A stretch of 64,000 bases of DNA from Solirubrobacter sp963837485 (GTDB lineage: Bacteria > Actinomycetota > Thermoleophilia > Solirubrobacterales > Solirubrobacteraceae): positions 1-64,000 of the forward strand of contig CAWINP010000004.1 of NCBI GenBank assembly GCA_963837485.1, given 5' to 3'. Positions 42,724-51,110 of the stretch are shown here, in pieces; positions within the stretch are counted from its first letter, which is position 1; the number at the start of each line of letters is the position of its first letter. The translations under genes and the position numbers were made by a program. The notes under the pieces were generated by a model. It was not told the origin of the DNA and ran no database searches. It saw nothing but the letters and a program-made list of their open reading frames with translations.

Positions 42724-43476
42724 TCACGCCGGGAAGAAGCACTCGAGCCGGATCTCCTGCAGCGTCACGTCCTGCGGCGTGCCGAACGTGGTCACGGTCG
42801 AGAAGTAGCTGACCGACCGGCCGTCCTTGGCGAACTCGACGGGGATGATCGGCAGCGTCGGGCGCGCGAAGTCCGGCACGCGCCAGGCGGCCGGGACGCC
42901 CGGCAGCGCGAGCACCTCCTCGAGCAGCTCGGCGGTCGCCGGGTCGACCACGCCGCCGACGGCCTCGCGATGGACGCGCTGGATCAGCGCCTCGCCGACC
43001 GCATCGAAGTTCGCGACGTACGGGCGCAGCGGGCCGAACATCATCCGCACCACGTTCGGCGTCTCGATCTCGGCGCCGTCGAGCAGCCACGCGAACAGCC
43101 CGGCAGCCGCGTCGTTGGTCCGCGACACGTTCCAGTGGCGATCCATCACGACCGCCGGATACGGCTCGTGGTGGCCGAGGATCCGCTCCAGCGCGGCGCG
43201 CACCTGGGCGAGCGCCGGCGCGTCGAGCTCGCTGTGCCGGTAGGTCGGCGCGAAGCCGGCGGCCAGCAGCATCTGGTTGCGCTCGCGCAGCGGCACGTCG
43301 AGCGCGCGGGCGAGCGTGAGCACCATCTCGCGGCTCGGGTTCGCGCGGCCCGTCTCCACGAAGCTCACGTGCCGCGGCGTGACCTGCGCGCGCAGCGCCA
43401 GCTCGAGCTGGCTGACGCGCCGCACGCCGCGCCAGTGCCGCAGCAGCGTCCCCACCGGGCTGACGGGCGTCGTCAC
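42724..43476 (-). CDS. XRE-family regulator with MmyB-like ligand domain
   Basis: 250 residues. The N-terminal helix-turn-helix is RRVSQLELALRAQVTPRHVS, FVETGRANPSREM. The rest matches the MmyB-type ligand-binding domain (HEPYPAVVMDRHWNVSRTND ... VVRMMFGPLRPYVANF), related to PAS. The start is GTG 43476. It is transcribed divergently from the AhpD-like gene 88 bp away, the usual position of its target. Confidence 0.88.
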   Translation of the reverse strand: MTTPVSPVGTLLRHWRGVRRVSQLELALRAQVTPRHVSFVETGRANPSREMVLTLARALDVPLRERNQMLLAAGFAPTYRHSELDAPALAQVRAALERILGHHEPYPAVVMDRHWNVSRTNDAAAGLFAWLLDGAEIETPNVVRMMFGPLRPYVANFDAVGEALIQRVHREAVGGVVDPATAELLEEVLALPGVPAAWRVPDFARPTLPIIPVEFAKDGRSVSYFSTVTTFGTPQDVTLQEIRLECFFPA

Positions 43477-43564
43477 GGACGCGAATCTACGGCGCCGCCG
43501 GGCGCGCCGCACTTCCCTCCCAGGGAATTGAGCGGCGGCGCGGCGAGGAGCAGCCTTGCCGGCC

Positions 43565-44044
43565 ATGACGACCCTCACCTCCGACGAGCCGCTGCGCGAG
43601 CTCGAGCGCCGCATCGGCTTCATCCCCAACCTCGCCGCCGCCATCGCCGGCTCGCCGGTCGCGATCGCCGCGTTCGTGAGCCTGCAGGGCACGCTGCGCG
43701 AGTCCCGCCTGACCGCGCTGGAGCGCGAAGCGGTCGGGCTGACGGTCAGCGCCGAGAACGCGTGCGAGTACTCGCTCGCCGCGCACTCGGTGTTCGCCCG
43801 CAACGCCGGCGGCTCGCCCGAGGTCGTCGCCGCCCTGCGCGCCGGCGAGCCGGTCGCCGACGACCGGCTGCGCGCCCTGCAGGAGCTGACGCGGTCGCTG
43901 CTGCGCGAGCGCGGGCACGTCCGGAGCGACCTCCCGGTCGAGGACGTGCTGGAGACGATCACCCAGATCGCCCACACGACGCTGGCCAACTACGTCGCCA
44001 ACGTCGCGCGCCCGCCGGTCGACCCGGCGTTCGCGCCCGAGTGA
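43565..44044 (+). CDS. Carboxymuconolactone decarboxylase/AhpD-like protein
   Basis: 159 residues of the AhpD fold. The redox motif C-x-x-C-x-x-x-H appears as ENACEYSLAAHSVFARNAGG: the first Cys and the His remain but the second Cys is Ser, so a disulphide cycle as in AhpD is unlikely. An ATG at 43556 is also possible. It is probably controlled by the divergent XRE/MmyB regulator. Confidence 0.85.
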   Translation: MTTLTSDEPLRELERRIGFIPNLAAAIAGSPVAIAAFVSLQGTLRESRLTALEREAVGLTVSAENACEYSLAAHSVFARNAGGSPEVVAALRAGEPVADDRLRALQELTRSLLRERGHVRSDLPVEDVLETITQIAHTTLANYVANVARPPVDPAFAPE

Positions 44045-44106
44045 GCAAGTTCACCCCCCGGGGTGTGGCGGCGCAGCCCCGTGCCGGAGAGGATGACCTC
44101 CTCCCC

Positions 44107-44199
44107 ATGGCTCCCCAACTCAACCGGAACCTCGCCCGAAGCCTGCTGGCGCTCAGCTATCCGATCCGGATGGCCGCGCATCTGACCCGGCGTCCCTGA
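44107..44199 (+). CDS. Very small basic peptide
   Basis: Thirty residues, MAPQLNRNLARSLLALSYPI RMAAHLTRRP (written in two parts), following ggagagg 13 bases upstream. It shares the (N/S)RNLAR start with the small membrane peptide at 50948. An amphipathic, basic helix is likely. No function can be given. Confidence 0.4.
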   Translation: MAPQLNRNLARSLLALSYPIRMAAHLTRRP

Positions 44200-44226
44200 C
44201 GGATCAGGGCCAAAGGCACCGCCGTA

Positions 44227-44254
44227 GCGGAGCGTCCACGGATGGACGCTCCGC
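44227..44254. terminator. Perfect 12-bp hairpin after the X-Pro peptidase gene
   Basis: GCGGAGCGTCCA, a CGGA loop and TGGACGCTCCGC. It lies 14 bp past the minus-strand stop at 44268 and between convergent genes. There is no T run. Confidence 0.6.
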
Positions 44255-44267
44255 ACGGCCGCGATGC

Positions 44268-46841
44268 TCAGGGCGTCGTCGTAGAGAGCGTGAACGTCAG
44301 CGTCTTCGAGTAGCTGCCGGTGCGCAGCGCGTCGTTGGCGCCGATGTGCTGGCTGAACCCGATCGCCACGCTCGCATGCGAGACCGGCGCCGTCCACGAG
44401 CCCGGGGCGATCGTCACCGACAGCCGATCGGGCAGCGTGAACGCGCCGTTGGCCAGGTGGCCCGGGTCCGAGACGCTCAGCGTCGCGTCGCCGGCCGTGC
44501 TCAGCACGTCGGCGGTCGTCGACGCCGAGTAGGTCTTGTCGAGGCCGGCCGTGAACGCGCCGAAGCTGGCCGGCGCGCCGAGCGTCAACGCCAACGTGGC
44601 GGGCACGCTGCCGCCGACGGTCGAGCTGACGGGGACGAGGTGGCTGACCGCCTCGCTCGCGCTCGCCGTGTACGCGCCCTGGCCGAGGTACTCGGCGGTG
44701 ATCTGGTGCGAGCCGCCGCCGAGCGAGGCCGTGCTCAGCTTGGCGACGCCGCCGGCCAGCGGCACCGGGGCGCCGAGCGGCAGGCCGCCGTCCTTGAACT
44801 GGACCGCGCCCGACGGGATGCCGAGCTTGGTGAAGCCGGCCATCCCGGCGGCCGGCAGCGCCTCGCCCATCAGGTCGGCCGGGAGCGGCTGGCCGGTGAG
44901 CGCGGCGTCGGTGCCCGCGACCGTCGCGTTCACGCTGTCGGGCGCGTCGGCGAGCGTGGTGGTCGTCGCCTCGCCGGCGGAGATGCCCGCCGCCAGGGCG
45001 GCCGCCCCACCGCCGACGATCGGCAGCGCGACGCGGCTCTTCTGCAGCGAGACCGTGATCGCGGCGCCGGTGCTCGACGCCGTCGAGCCGTAGTCGCGGT
45101 AGCTGCCGACGATCACGACGCCGATCTGGTGGCCGGCCGGGAACGTGTAGTCGTACGGCAGCATCGGGAAGCTGAACGGGTAGCGCTGGTCGGCGACGAT
45201 CGGCGTCGTCGTCCGGCGGTCCGTCCGGTGCCCGGCGTCGAGGATGCCCTTGGTCACCCGCCAGCGCGTGGTCGTCGTGTCCAGGCGCTCGGTGACCTGC
45301 TTGTAGCACGCGCTGTCGGCCGTGCTGCTCTCGCCCCAGCAGTCCGTCGCGGTCCCCGTCAGCGCGCCGTCGCCCGTGCGCGAGACGCGCGTGAACGCGG
45401 GGCCGTAATCGACCAGGATCGCGCCGAGGTGCGTCGAGGTCCGGTTCGCCGACGCGTCGAGCTGGACGATCGGCGTGCCGGAGATGCGCAGCGGCGCGGT
45501 CAGCGCCGGCGAGAGGAACACGCGCCGGTTCGCGGTCACCGTCGTCTGGTTGTTGAGCATCGTCGTCTCGGACTGGTTTGCGCTGTCGGTGAACGTCGTC
45601 GTCGGCTCGGCGCCGGACTCAGGAGCCAGCCCGAGCGTGCCGGCGTTCGCGCCCGGCTTGAGGAAGACCTGCGTAGGCGTCGAGCCGGGGACCGGCCAGC
45701 TCGCGGCGTTCTCCCACGTCGACGGGCCGGTCTCGATCCGCACCGGCGGCTCGCTCATGACCCCGTTCTGCACGCCCTGGAGCCAGTAGTCGAACCAGTG
45801 CTGCGCGGTCTTGACCCAGGTCGCGCGGTCGTCGTCGAACGGGTCGATGTGGCCGACCTGCATCAGCCACGCCTTGCGCGGCACGCCGAGGTCGCCGAGC
45901 GCGTACCAGAGGCGGCTGAAGTGGTCGAAGCGCACGTTCTCGTCGTTCATGCCGTGCACGAGGAACACGCTCGCCTTCACCTTGCCGGCGTCCTTGATGT
46001 AGTTGCGGTCGCTCCAGAACGGCGTCGTGAAGTCGCCGGTGGCGTCCGCGTCGTTGGCGTCGATGTTGTCGCGCACCGGCTTGCAGTACCCGCGCCGGTT
46101 CGCGTCGGTGACCGTGCTGGCGAGGCTCGAGACGTAGTGGTTGTTGCGCTGGATGACGCCGTTGGAGCGCGTGTAGTCGTAGTAGTCGTAGGGGCCGGAC
46201 TCGGCGATGACCGTCGTCAGCCCCTCGACGCCGGTGACCGCGGTCGCGGCGGCGAGCGCGCCGTCGTAGGACTTGCCGATCATGCCGGTCTTGCCGTTGA
46301 ACCAGGCGGGCGCGGGGACGAGGTTGCCGTCCTTGTCGTGGGCGGTGCGGCGGCCGCGGAACCAGTCGATGACCTCGGCGGCGGCGAGGTTGTCGGTCAC
46401 GCCCTGGACCGTCGGGCAGCCGGTCGAGTGGTTGGTGCCGGTCATGTCGACGAGCGCGATCGCATACCCGCGCGGGACGAAGTAGTTGTCCAGGAAGAGC
46501 GGCCACCTCGAGAGCAGGCCGTTCGCGTCGTCGGCCTTCAGCTGGGACTCGTTGCCGCGGCCGAGCGTCGAGTAGTACGGGCTGTCGTCCATGATCACCG
46601 GCGCCTTCAGGCCGGTCGCCGTCGCCGCGGGCCGGATGATGTCGACGGCGATGATGTCGTTGACGCCGTCGGCGTCGCTGTCGAAGTCGGTGTCCACGAA
46701 CACGCGGTCGCGGATCGCGTCCGAGTACCCGAAGACCGGCTGCGTCTCGCCGTCCTGCACCACGATCTGCGCCTGCGCGGTACCCGTCAATGCGAGCACG
46801 GCGGCGGCGACGGCCATGCAGAGCCTGCGTCCCTGCCTCAT
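44268..46841 (-). CDS. Secreted X-Pro dipeptidyl-peptidase-like hydrolase with Ig-like and FxL domains
   Basis: 857 residues from ATG 46841 (signal peptide MAVAAAVLALTGTAQAQ). The alpha/beta-hydrolase core has the serine in GMIGKSYDGALAAATAV, a catalytic Asp near HGMNDENVRFDHF and the His at VGHIDPFDDD, as in the S15/CocE family. A jelly-roll domain follows (NRRVFLSPALTAPLRISGTP, GHQIGVVIVGSYRDYGS). Next is an Ig-like repeat (SGAVQFKDGGLPLGAPVPLA, HQITAEYLGQGAYTASAS), then the ~110-residue domain ending YSKTLTFTLSTTTP. It would cut peptides or esters at the cell surface. It is divergent from its paralogue across 185 bp. Confidence 0.88.
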   Translation of the reverse strand: MRQGRRLCMAVAAAVLALTGTAQAQIVVQDGETQPVFGYSDAIRDRVFVDTDFDSDADGVNDIIAVDIIRPAATATGLKAPVIMDDSPYYSTLGRGNESQLKADDANGLLSRWPLFLDNYFVPRGYAIALVDMTGTNHSTGCPTVQGVTDNLAAAEVIDWFRGRRTAHDKDGNLVPAPAWFNGKTGMIGKSYDGALAAATAVTGVEGLTTVIAESGPYDYYDYTRSNGVIQRNNHYVSSLASTVTDANRRGYCKPVRDNIDANDADATGDFTTPFWSDRNYIKDAGKVKASVFLVHGMNDENVRFDHFSRLWYALGDLGVPRKAWLMQVGHIDPFDDDRATWVKTAQHWFDYWLQGVQNGVMSEPPVRIETGPSTWENAASWPVPGSTPTQVFLKPGANAGTLGLAPESGAEPTTTFTDSANQSETTMLNNQTTVTANRRVFLSPALTAPLRISGTPIVQLDASANRTSTHLGAILVDYGPAFTRVSRTGDGALTGTATDCWGESSTADSACYKQVTERLDTTTTRWRVTKGILDAGHRTDRRTTTPIVADQRYPFSFPMLPYDYTFPAGHQIGVVIVGSYRDYGSTASSTGAAITVSLQKSRVALPIVGGGAAALAAGISAGEATTTTLADAPDSVNATVAGTDAALTGQPLPADLMGEALPAAGMAGFTKLGIPSGAVQFKDGGLPLGAPVPLAGGVAKLSTASLGGGSHQITAEYLGQGAYTASASEAVSHLVPVSSTVGGSVPATLALTLGAPASFGAFTAGLDKTYSASTTADVLSTAGDATLSVSDPGHLANGAFTLPDRLSVTIAPGSWTAPVSHASVAIGFSQHIGANDALRTGSYSKTLTFTLSTTTP

Positions 46842-47026
46842 CGAAATCCCCCTCACTAGACCGCGGGCGACGCTACTCCAGACGCGTCGAAAATCCGTCC
46901 AACCGTGGAGGGAAATCCACACGCCGGCTTTCGACAGGTGGATCATCTGCTGAGAGAGTTGTGAGGCTTGCCCGGGGGTCGGGTTAGCGTCGCATTGGGT
47001 TCTTGCAGGGACGCCAGGAGGGAACA

Positions 47027-49663
47027 ATGAGGGGCTTGGTGGGGAAGGTCGCGATCGGCGCGCTTGCGCTCGCGGCTTTCGGAATCAGCGGGACCGCCCG
47101 AGCGGCCGACCCGGTCATCACGATCGGGGCGGACGGCAAGACCGCGCCGGTCTTCAGCTACCAGGACGCGATCCGCGAGCGGGTCTTCATCCCGGTCGAC
47201 GGCGTGGATTCCGACAACGACGGGATCACCGACCGCGTCTCGATCGACATCGTGCGGCCGAAGGAGTCCGGTCCGGCCCTGAAGATGCCGGCGGTCATCG
47301 ATCCCAGCCCGTACTACACGTCGCTCGGGCGCGGCAACGAGTCGCAGCGGATCCACACCACCGCCGCGGGTGTGCTCGACCAGTTCCCGCTCTACTACGA
47401 CAACTACTTCGTCCCGCGCGGGTACGCGTTCATCGCGGCCGACGCCGTCGGCACCGCGTTCTCGACCGGCTGCCCGCTGCATGGCGGTCCCGGCGACGTC
47501 GCGGGATTCAAGGCCGTGATCGACTGGACGAACGGCCGCGTCCCCGGCTACACGAGCCGCACCGGCGACACGCCGGTCGCGGCCGACTGGTCCACCGGCA
47601 AGAACGCGATGATCGGCAAGTCGTATGACGGCACGTTCGCCAACGGCGTGGCCGCCACCGGCGTCGACGGGCTCACGACGATCGTCCCCGTCTCGGCGAT
47701 CTCCGACTGGTACGACTACTCGCGGATGGGCGGCATCCGGTTCAACAACGACTACCCGAGCGGCCTCTCCAACACGATCACCCGGGACCAGCCGGCGTCC
47801 GTGCTCGGCGTCCAGCCGCCCACCGGCGACGCAAGCCGCAACTCGATCTGCTCGCCGACGCGTACGGCGATGGCGGCGATCGACGGTGACGAGACTGGCG
47901 ACATCAACGCGTTCTGGAACGACCGCGACTACAACAAGGACGTCAGCAAGGTCAAGGCGTCCGTGTTCATCTCGCACGGCATCAACGACGACAACGTCCG
48001 CCCGAACCACTTCTCGCAGTGGTGGGCCGGCCTGGCCGCCAACAACGTGCCGCGCAAGTTGTGGCTCGCACTGAACGGCCACGTCGATCCGTTCGAGTAC
48101 CGCCGCGCCGCGTGGGTCGACACGCTGCACCGCTGGTTCGACTACTGGCTCCAGGGCGTCAACAACGGGATCATGAACGAGCCGAAGGTCGACGTTGAGA
48201 CGGCCGGCGACACGTGGGCGACGTACGCCGACTGGCCCATCCCCGGCACGGTCAACACCGACGTCTATCTCGGCGGCCGCTCGGACACCACGTCCGGCAG
48301 CCTCCTGCTGAGCTCCGGCGGGGCGACCGACACGCTCCAGTTCCAGGACCTGCCGACCGGCAACCTGTCCGAGGGGAACGCGACCAACTCGCCGAACGGC
48401 TCGCAGGCCAACCGGCGCGTGTTCCTGTCGCCGAAGCTCAAGACCGACGTGCACATCTCGGGCACGCCGATCATCGACATCCAAGCGTCGCTGAGCACGG
48501 CGCAGAGCAACATCGCCGCGCTGCTGATCGACTACGGCCAGGCCTCGCACGTGGGCCGCGGCGGCAGCGACGGCGTCTCCAACACCAACCCGGCCGTCCG
48601 CACGTGCTGGGGCGAGTCGTCCACCGACGCGGGCGGCGACCCGGTCGACAGCGCGTGCTACATCGAGGTCACCAAGCCGGTGCAGAACGTCACCACGTGG
48701 CGCGTCAGCAAGGGCATCCTGGACTCGGCGAACCGCGACTCGCTGTTCACCGCGACGCCGGGCGTCGCGGGGACGAAGTACGAGTTCAAGTTCCCGGTCC
48801 TGCCAACCGAGTACACGTTCCCTGCCGGCCATCAGATCGGCGTGGTCCTGCTCGGCAACTTCTCGCAGTACTCGTCACAGGTCGGGCCGCGCGGCGCGGT
48901 CTTCACGGTCGACACCAAGGCGAGCAAGGTCATCCTGCCGATCACCGGCGGCAGCTCCGCCGCGACCGCCTCGGGCGGCTTCGTCGCGGACACCACGGCG
49001 CCGGCGATCGGCGACGCGCCCGACGTGATCGCCGAGACGACCGACCTCACCGGCACGACCGTGACCTACACGCGGCCGGTCGCGACCGACACGCAGGACG
49101 ACAACCCGACCGTCAACTGCACGCCCGCCTCCGGCGGCAAGTTCCCGGTCGGCTCGACGACGATCACCTGCACGGCCACCGACGCCAACGGCAACGCCTC
49201 GGCGCCGAAGACGTTCAACGTGATCGTCAAGTTCGTCACCAAGGCCGACGGCGGGGTCACCGGCTCGGTGCCCGCGACCCTGGCGCTGACGCTCGGCTCG
49301 TCCGCGAGCTTCGGCGCGTTCACGCCGGGCCTGGCGAAGGACTACGCGGCGCAGACGTCGGCCACGGTCATCTCGACGGCGGGTGACGCGACGCTGACCG
49401 TCGCCGACGCGTCAACGACGGCCACCGGCCACCTCGTCAACGGCGCGTTCTCGCTGCCGTCGGCCCTGCAGGCCAACGCCGGCGGCCCGTTCGCCGACGT
49501 GGGCGGCTCCGCCGCTCCGACGCCGCTGAAGTCCTGGACCACGCCGGCGTCCAACGACCTGGTGACGATCGCGTTCCAGCAGCACGTCGGCTCGTCTGAC
49601 GCGCTGCGCACGGGCACCTACAGCAAGACGCTCACGTTCACGCTGTCGACCACGACGCCGTGA
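47027..49663 (+). CDS. Secreted X-Pro dipeptidyl-peptidase-like hydrolase with HYR and FxL domains
   Basis: 878 residues from ATG 47027 (caggaggg 6 bases upstream). It parallels the divergent neighbour: signal peptide (ALALAAFGISGTARA), nucleophile in NAMIGKSYDGTFANGVAATG, acid in SHGINDDNVRPNHF, His in NGHVDPFEYRR, and jelly-roll (GHQIGVVLLGNFSQYSSQVG). The linker differs: it has a HYR domain (NPTVNCTPASGGKFPVGSTT, ITCTATDANGNASAPKTF) in place of the Ig-like repeat. It ends with the same C-terminal domain (YSKTLTFTLSTTTP). The pair arose by duplication and then changed spacer domains. Confidence 0.88.
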   Translation: MRGLVGKVAIGALALAAFGISGTARAADPVITIGADGKTAPVFSYQDAIRERVFIPVDGVDSDNDGITDRVSIDIVRPKESGPALKMPAVIDPSPYYTSLGRGNESQRIHTTAAGVLDQFPLYYDNYFVPRGYAFIAADAVGTAFSTGCPLHGGPGDVAGFKAVIDWTNGRVPGYTSRTGDTPVAADWSTGKNAMIGKSYDGTFANGVAATGVDGLTTIVPVSAISDWYDYSRMGGIRFNNDYPSGLSNTITRDQPASVLGVQPPTGDASRNSICSPTRTAMAAIDGDETGDINAFWNDRDYNKDVSKVKASVFISHGINDDNVRPNHFSQWWAGLAANNVPRKLWLALNGHVDPFEYRRAAWVDTLHRWFDYWLQGVNNGIMNEPKVDVETAGDTWATYADWPIPGTVNTDVYLGGRSDTTSGSLLLSSGGATDTLQFQDLPTGNLSEGNATNSPNGSQANRRVFLSPKLKTDVHISGTPIIDIQASLSTAQSNIAALLIDYGQASHVGRGGSDGVSNTNPAVRTCWGESSTDAGGDPVDSACYIEVTKPVQNVTTWRVSKGILDSANRDSLFTATPGVAGTKYEFKFPVLPTEYTFPAGHQIGVVLLGNFSQYSSQVGPRGAVFTVDTKASKVILPITGGSSAATASGGFVADTTAPAIGDAPDVIAETTDLTGTTVTYTRPVATDTQDDNPTVNCTPASGGKFPVGSTTITCTATDANGNASAPKTFNVIVKFVTKADGGVTGSVPATLALTLGSSASFGAFTPGLAKDYAAQTSATVISTAGDATLTVADASTTATGHLVNGAFSLPSALQANAGGPFADVGGSAAPTPLKSWTTPASNDLVTIAFQQHVGSSDALRTGTYSKTLTFTLSTTTP

Positions 49664-49669
49664 CGTTGC

Positions 49670-49697
49670 GGGGGCGCCGGCTGCGGCCGGCGCCCCC
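49670..49697. terminator. 12-bp GC hairpin after the second X-Pro peptidase gene
   Basis: GGGGGCGCCGGC, a TGCG loop and GCCGGCGCCCCC, 7 bp after the stop. It has no T run. Confidence 0.6.
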
Positions 49698-49749
49698 AAG
49701 CTTCCGCCAGGGTCATGCCAAGGTCGCTCCGGCATCGTCAGATGACGGG

Positions 49750-50160
49750 ATGCGATTCACGCTGCGCCCGGCCATTTCCGACGACGCCCCCGCCGCGAGC
49801 AGGTTGCTCGCCCAGTACGGCTACCGCGTCGACGTGCGCGTCGTGCGCGGCGCGTTCGAGCGCGCCCACGCGGCCGATGACGCGCAGGTGATCGCGGTCA
49901 CCGACGGCGACGAGCTCGTCGGGCTCGCGGTGGTGGCGCTCGCGCAGGGCACCGGGCGGCTGCAGGCGCTGTTCGTGAGCAAGACGCGGCAGCGCCAGGG
50001 CGCCGGGCGGATCCTGCTCGCCGCCGCCGAGGCGGTCGCCAGCGCGCGCGGGTGCGTGCAGATGGAGGCGGGCGCCGCGCGCGAGGGCGGGCGGCGGTTC
50101 CTGCGCCGGGCGGGCTTCTCCGACGGCAGTGGGTGGCTCGTCAAGCCCCTGCCGCGGTGA
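49750..50160 (+). CDS. GNAT-family N-acetyltransferase
   Basis: 136 residues: FTLRPAISDDAPAASRLLAQ start, LQALFVSKTRQRQGAGRILL (acetyl-CoA loop R-Q-G-A-G), and EGGRRFLRRAGF near the end. I start it at ATG 49750; an in-frame extension upstream runs into the hairpin. The substrate is unknown. Confidence 0.85.
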   Translation: MRFTLRPAISDDAPAASRLLAQYGYRVDVRVVRGAFERAHAADDAQVIAVTDGDELVGLAVVALAQGTGRLQALFVSKTRQRQGAGRILLAAAEAVASARGCVQMEAGAAREGGRRFLRRAGFSDGSGWLVKPLPR

Positions 50161-50183
50161 CGCGACGCCCTAGTATCGGGGAC

Positions 50184-50459
50184 ATGGCCGAGCAGCGAGT
50201 CGGGATGCTGATGCTCCACTACGGGCAGGGCCCGCGCGACGAGGACGCGCGCGAGGCGCTTGCGGACGCACTACCGGACGCCGAGGTGACCGGGCCTGAC
50301 GACGTCGGCGAGTTCGAGGTCGTCCTCGACGCGGACGACTTCGAGTCCGCGCTCACGGAGGTCTACGACGCCGTCGCCGCCTCCGGGACCGACGACCACC
50401 TCGTCTTCATCGAGCACCCCGACATCCCGGGGCACTGGCGCACGGCGCCGAGCCCCTAG
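50184..50459 (+). CDS. Conserved-looking acidic hypothetical protein
   Basis: 91 residues, acidic, alpha+beta: VGMLMLHYGQGPRDEDAREA, VGEFEVVLDADDFESALTEV, DHLVFIEHPDIPGHWRTAPS. No family is recognised. It follows the GNAT gene by 23 bp with its own ATG, so co-transcription is likely. Confidence 0.6.
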   Translation: MAEQRVGMLMLHYGQGPRDEDAREALADALPDAEVTGPDDVGEFEVVLDADDFESALTEVYDAVAASGTDDHLVFIEHPDIPGHWRTAPSP

Positions 50460-50866
50460 TCGCTGAGCGCGAGCCCGGCGCGCGTGCGGATGCGCCGCTC
50501 GCCGCACTCCTCCTTGTTGGTGAACGTCTTCGTCATCCAGCCGAGGCTCGCGTGCCAGGCGTCGATTCACGCCTTGGCGATCTTGGGCGCCGGCGCCCTT
50601 CGCGCGCGCGTCCGCGAACCACGCCGGGTCGCCGCCCTGCATCGTCCAGCCGACGCCGCTCATGTAGCCGGCCACGTAGCCGTCGGTGGCGGTCTGCGCC
50701 ATCTACGTCTCGGCCTCGGCGGCGTTGAGCTCGCCGCGGGCGACGCGCGCGAGCATCTCCTCGAGGTCCTGGCCGACGGTGTACTCCTGGCCGATGTCGG
50801 TCAGCATCCCCGTCGTCGGCCGAGCTCGACCGCCCGTGCCAGGTAGGCGTTGCCGTACCCGCGCAT
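50456..50866 (-). pseudogene. Broken hypothetical gene
   Basis: Joining three minus-strand frames gives MRGYGNAYLARAVELGR, MLTDIGQEYTVGQDLEEMLA, VARGELNAAEAE, QTATDGYVAGYMSGVGWTMQ, GGDPAWFADARAKGAGA and finally AWHASLGWMTKTFTNKEECG with a stop at 50456. Shifts lie near 50815, 50700 and 50575. The family is not recognised. It was clearly once coding. Confidence 0.5.
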
Positions 50867-50947
50867 CAGACGCCGGCAACGTGGTTCGGGTTCGCGCCCA
50901 GGAATTGCCAAGGAACCGCCAACCACGGTGCGGTTTGCTTCCGAGCC

Positions 50948-51064
50948 ATGAGCCGCAACCTCGCCCGTAACTGGGACTTCGCCGTCACCTCCAGCGCCCT
51001 CCTGCTGATCGTCGGCGGGATCGCGTTCCCGCACCTGCGCAAGCTGATCGCCGAGAAGGCCTGA
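50948..51064 (+). CDS. Small single-pass membrane peptide
   Basis: 38 residues: MSRNLARNWDFAVTSSALLL then IVGGIAFPHLRKLIAEKA. One hydrophobic segment (FAVTSSALLLIVGGIAF) is flanked by basic residues, so it is probably inserted in the membrane. It shares the RNLAR start with the peptide at 44107. The role is unknown. Confidence 0.5.
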   Translation: MSRNLARNWDFAVTSSALLLIVGGIAFPHLRKLIAEKA

Positions 51065-51110
51065 CCACGCCGGAGCGCGCCCGGGATGCCCGAGCGCGCC
51101 CCGAAGCCGT

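Noticed and set aside
46943..48832. Long minus-strand frame opposite the second X-Pro peptidase
   Set aside because: It is antisense of the enzyme core; codon use follows the plus-strand gene.
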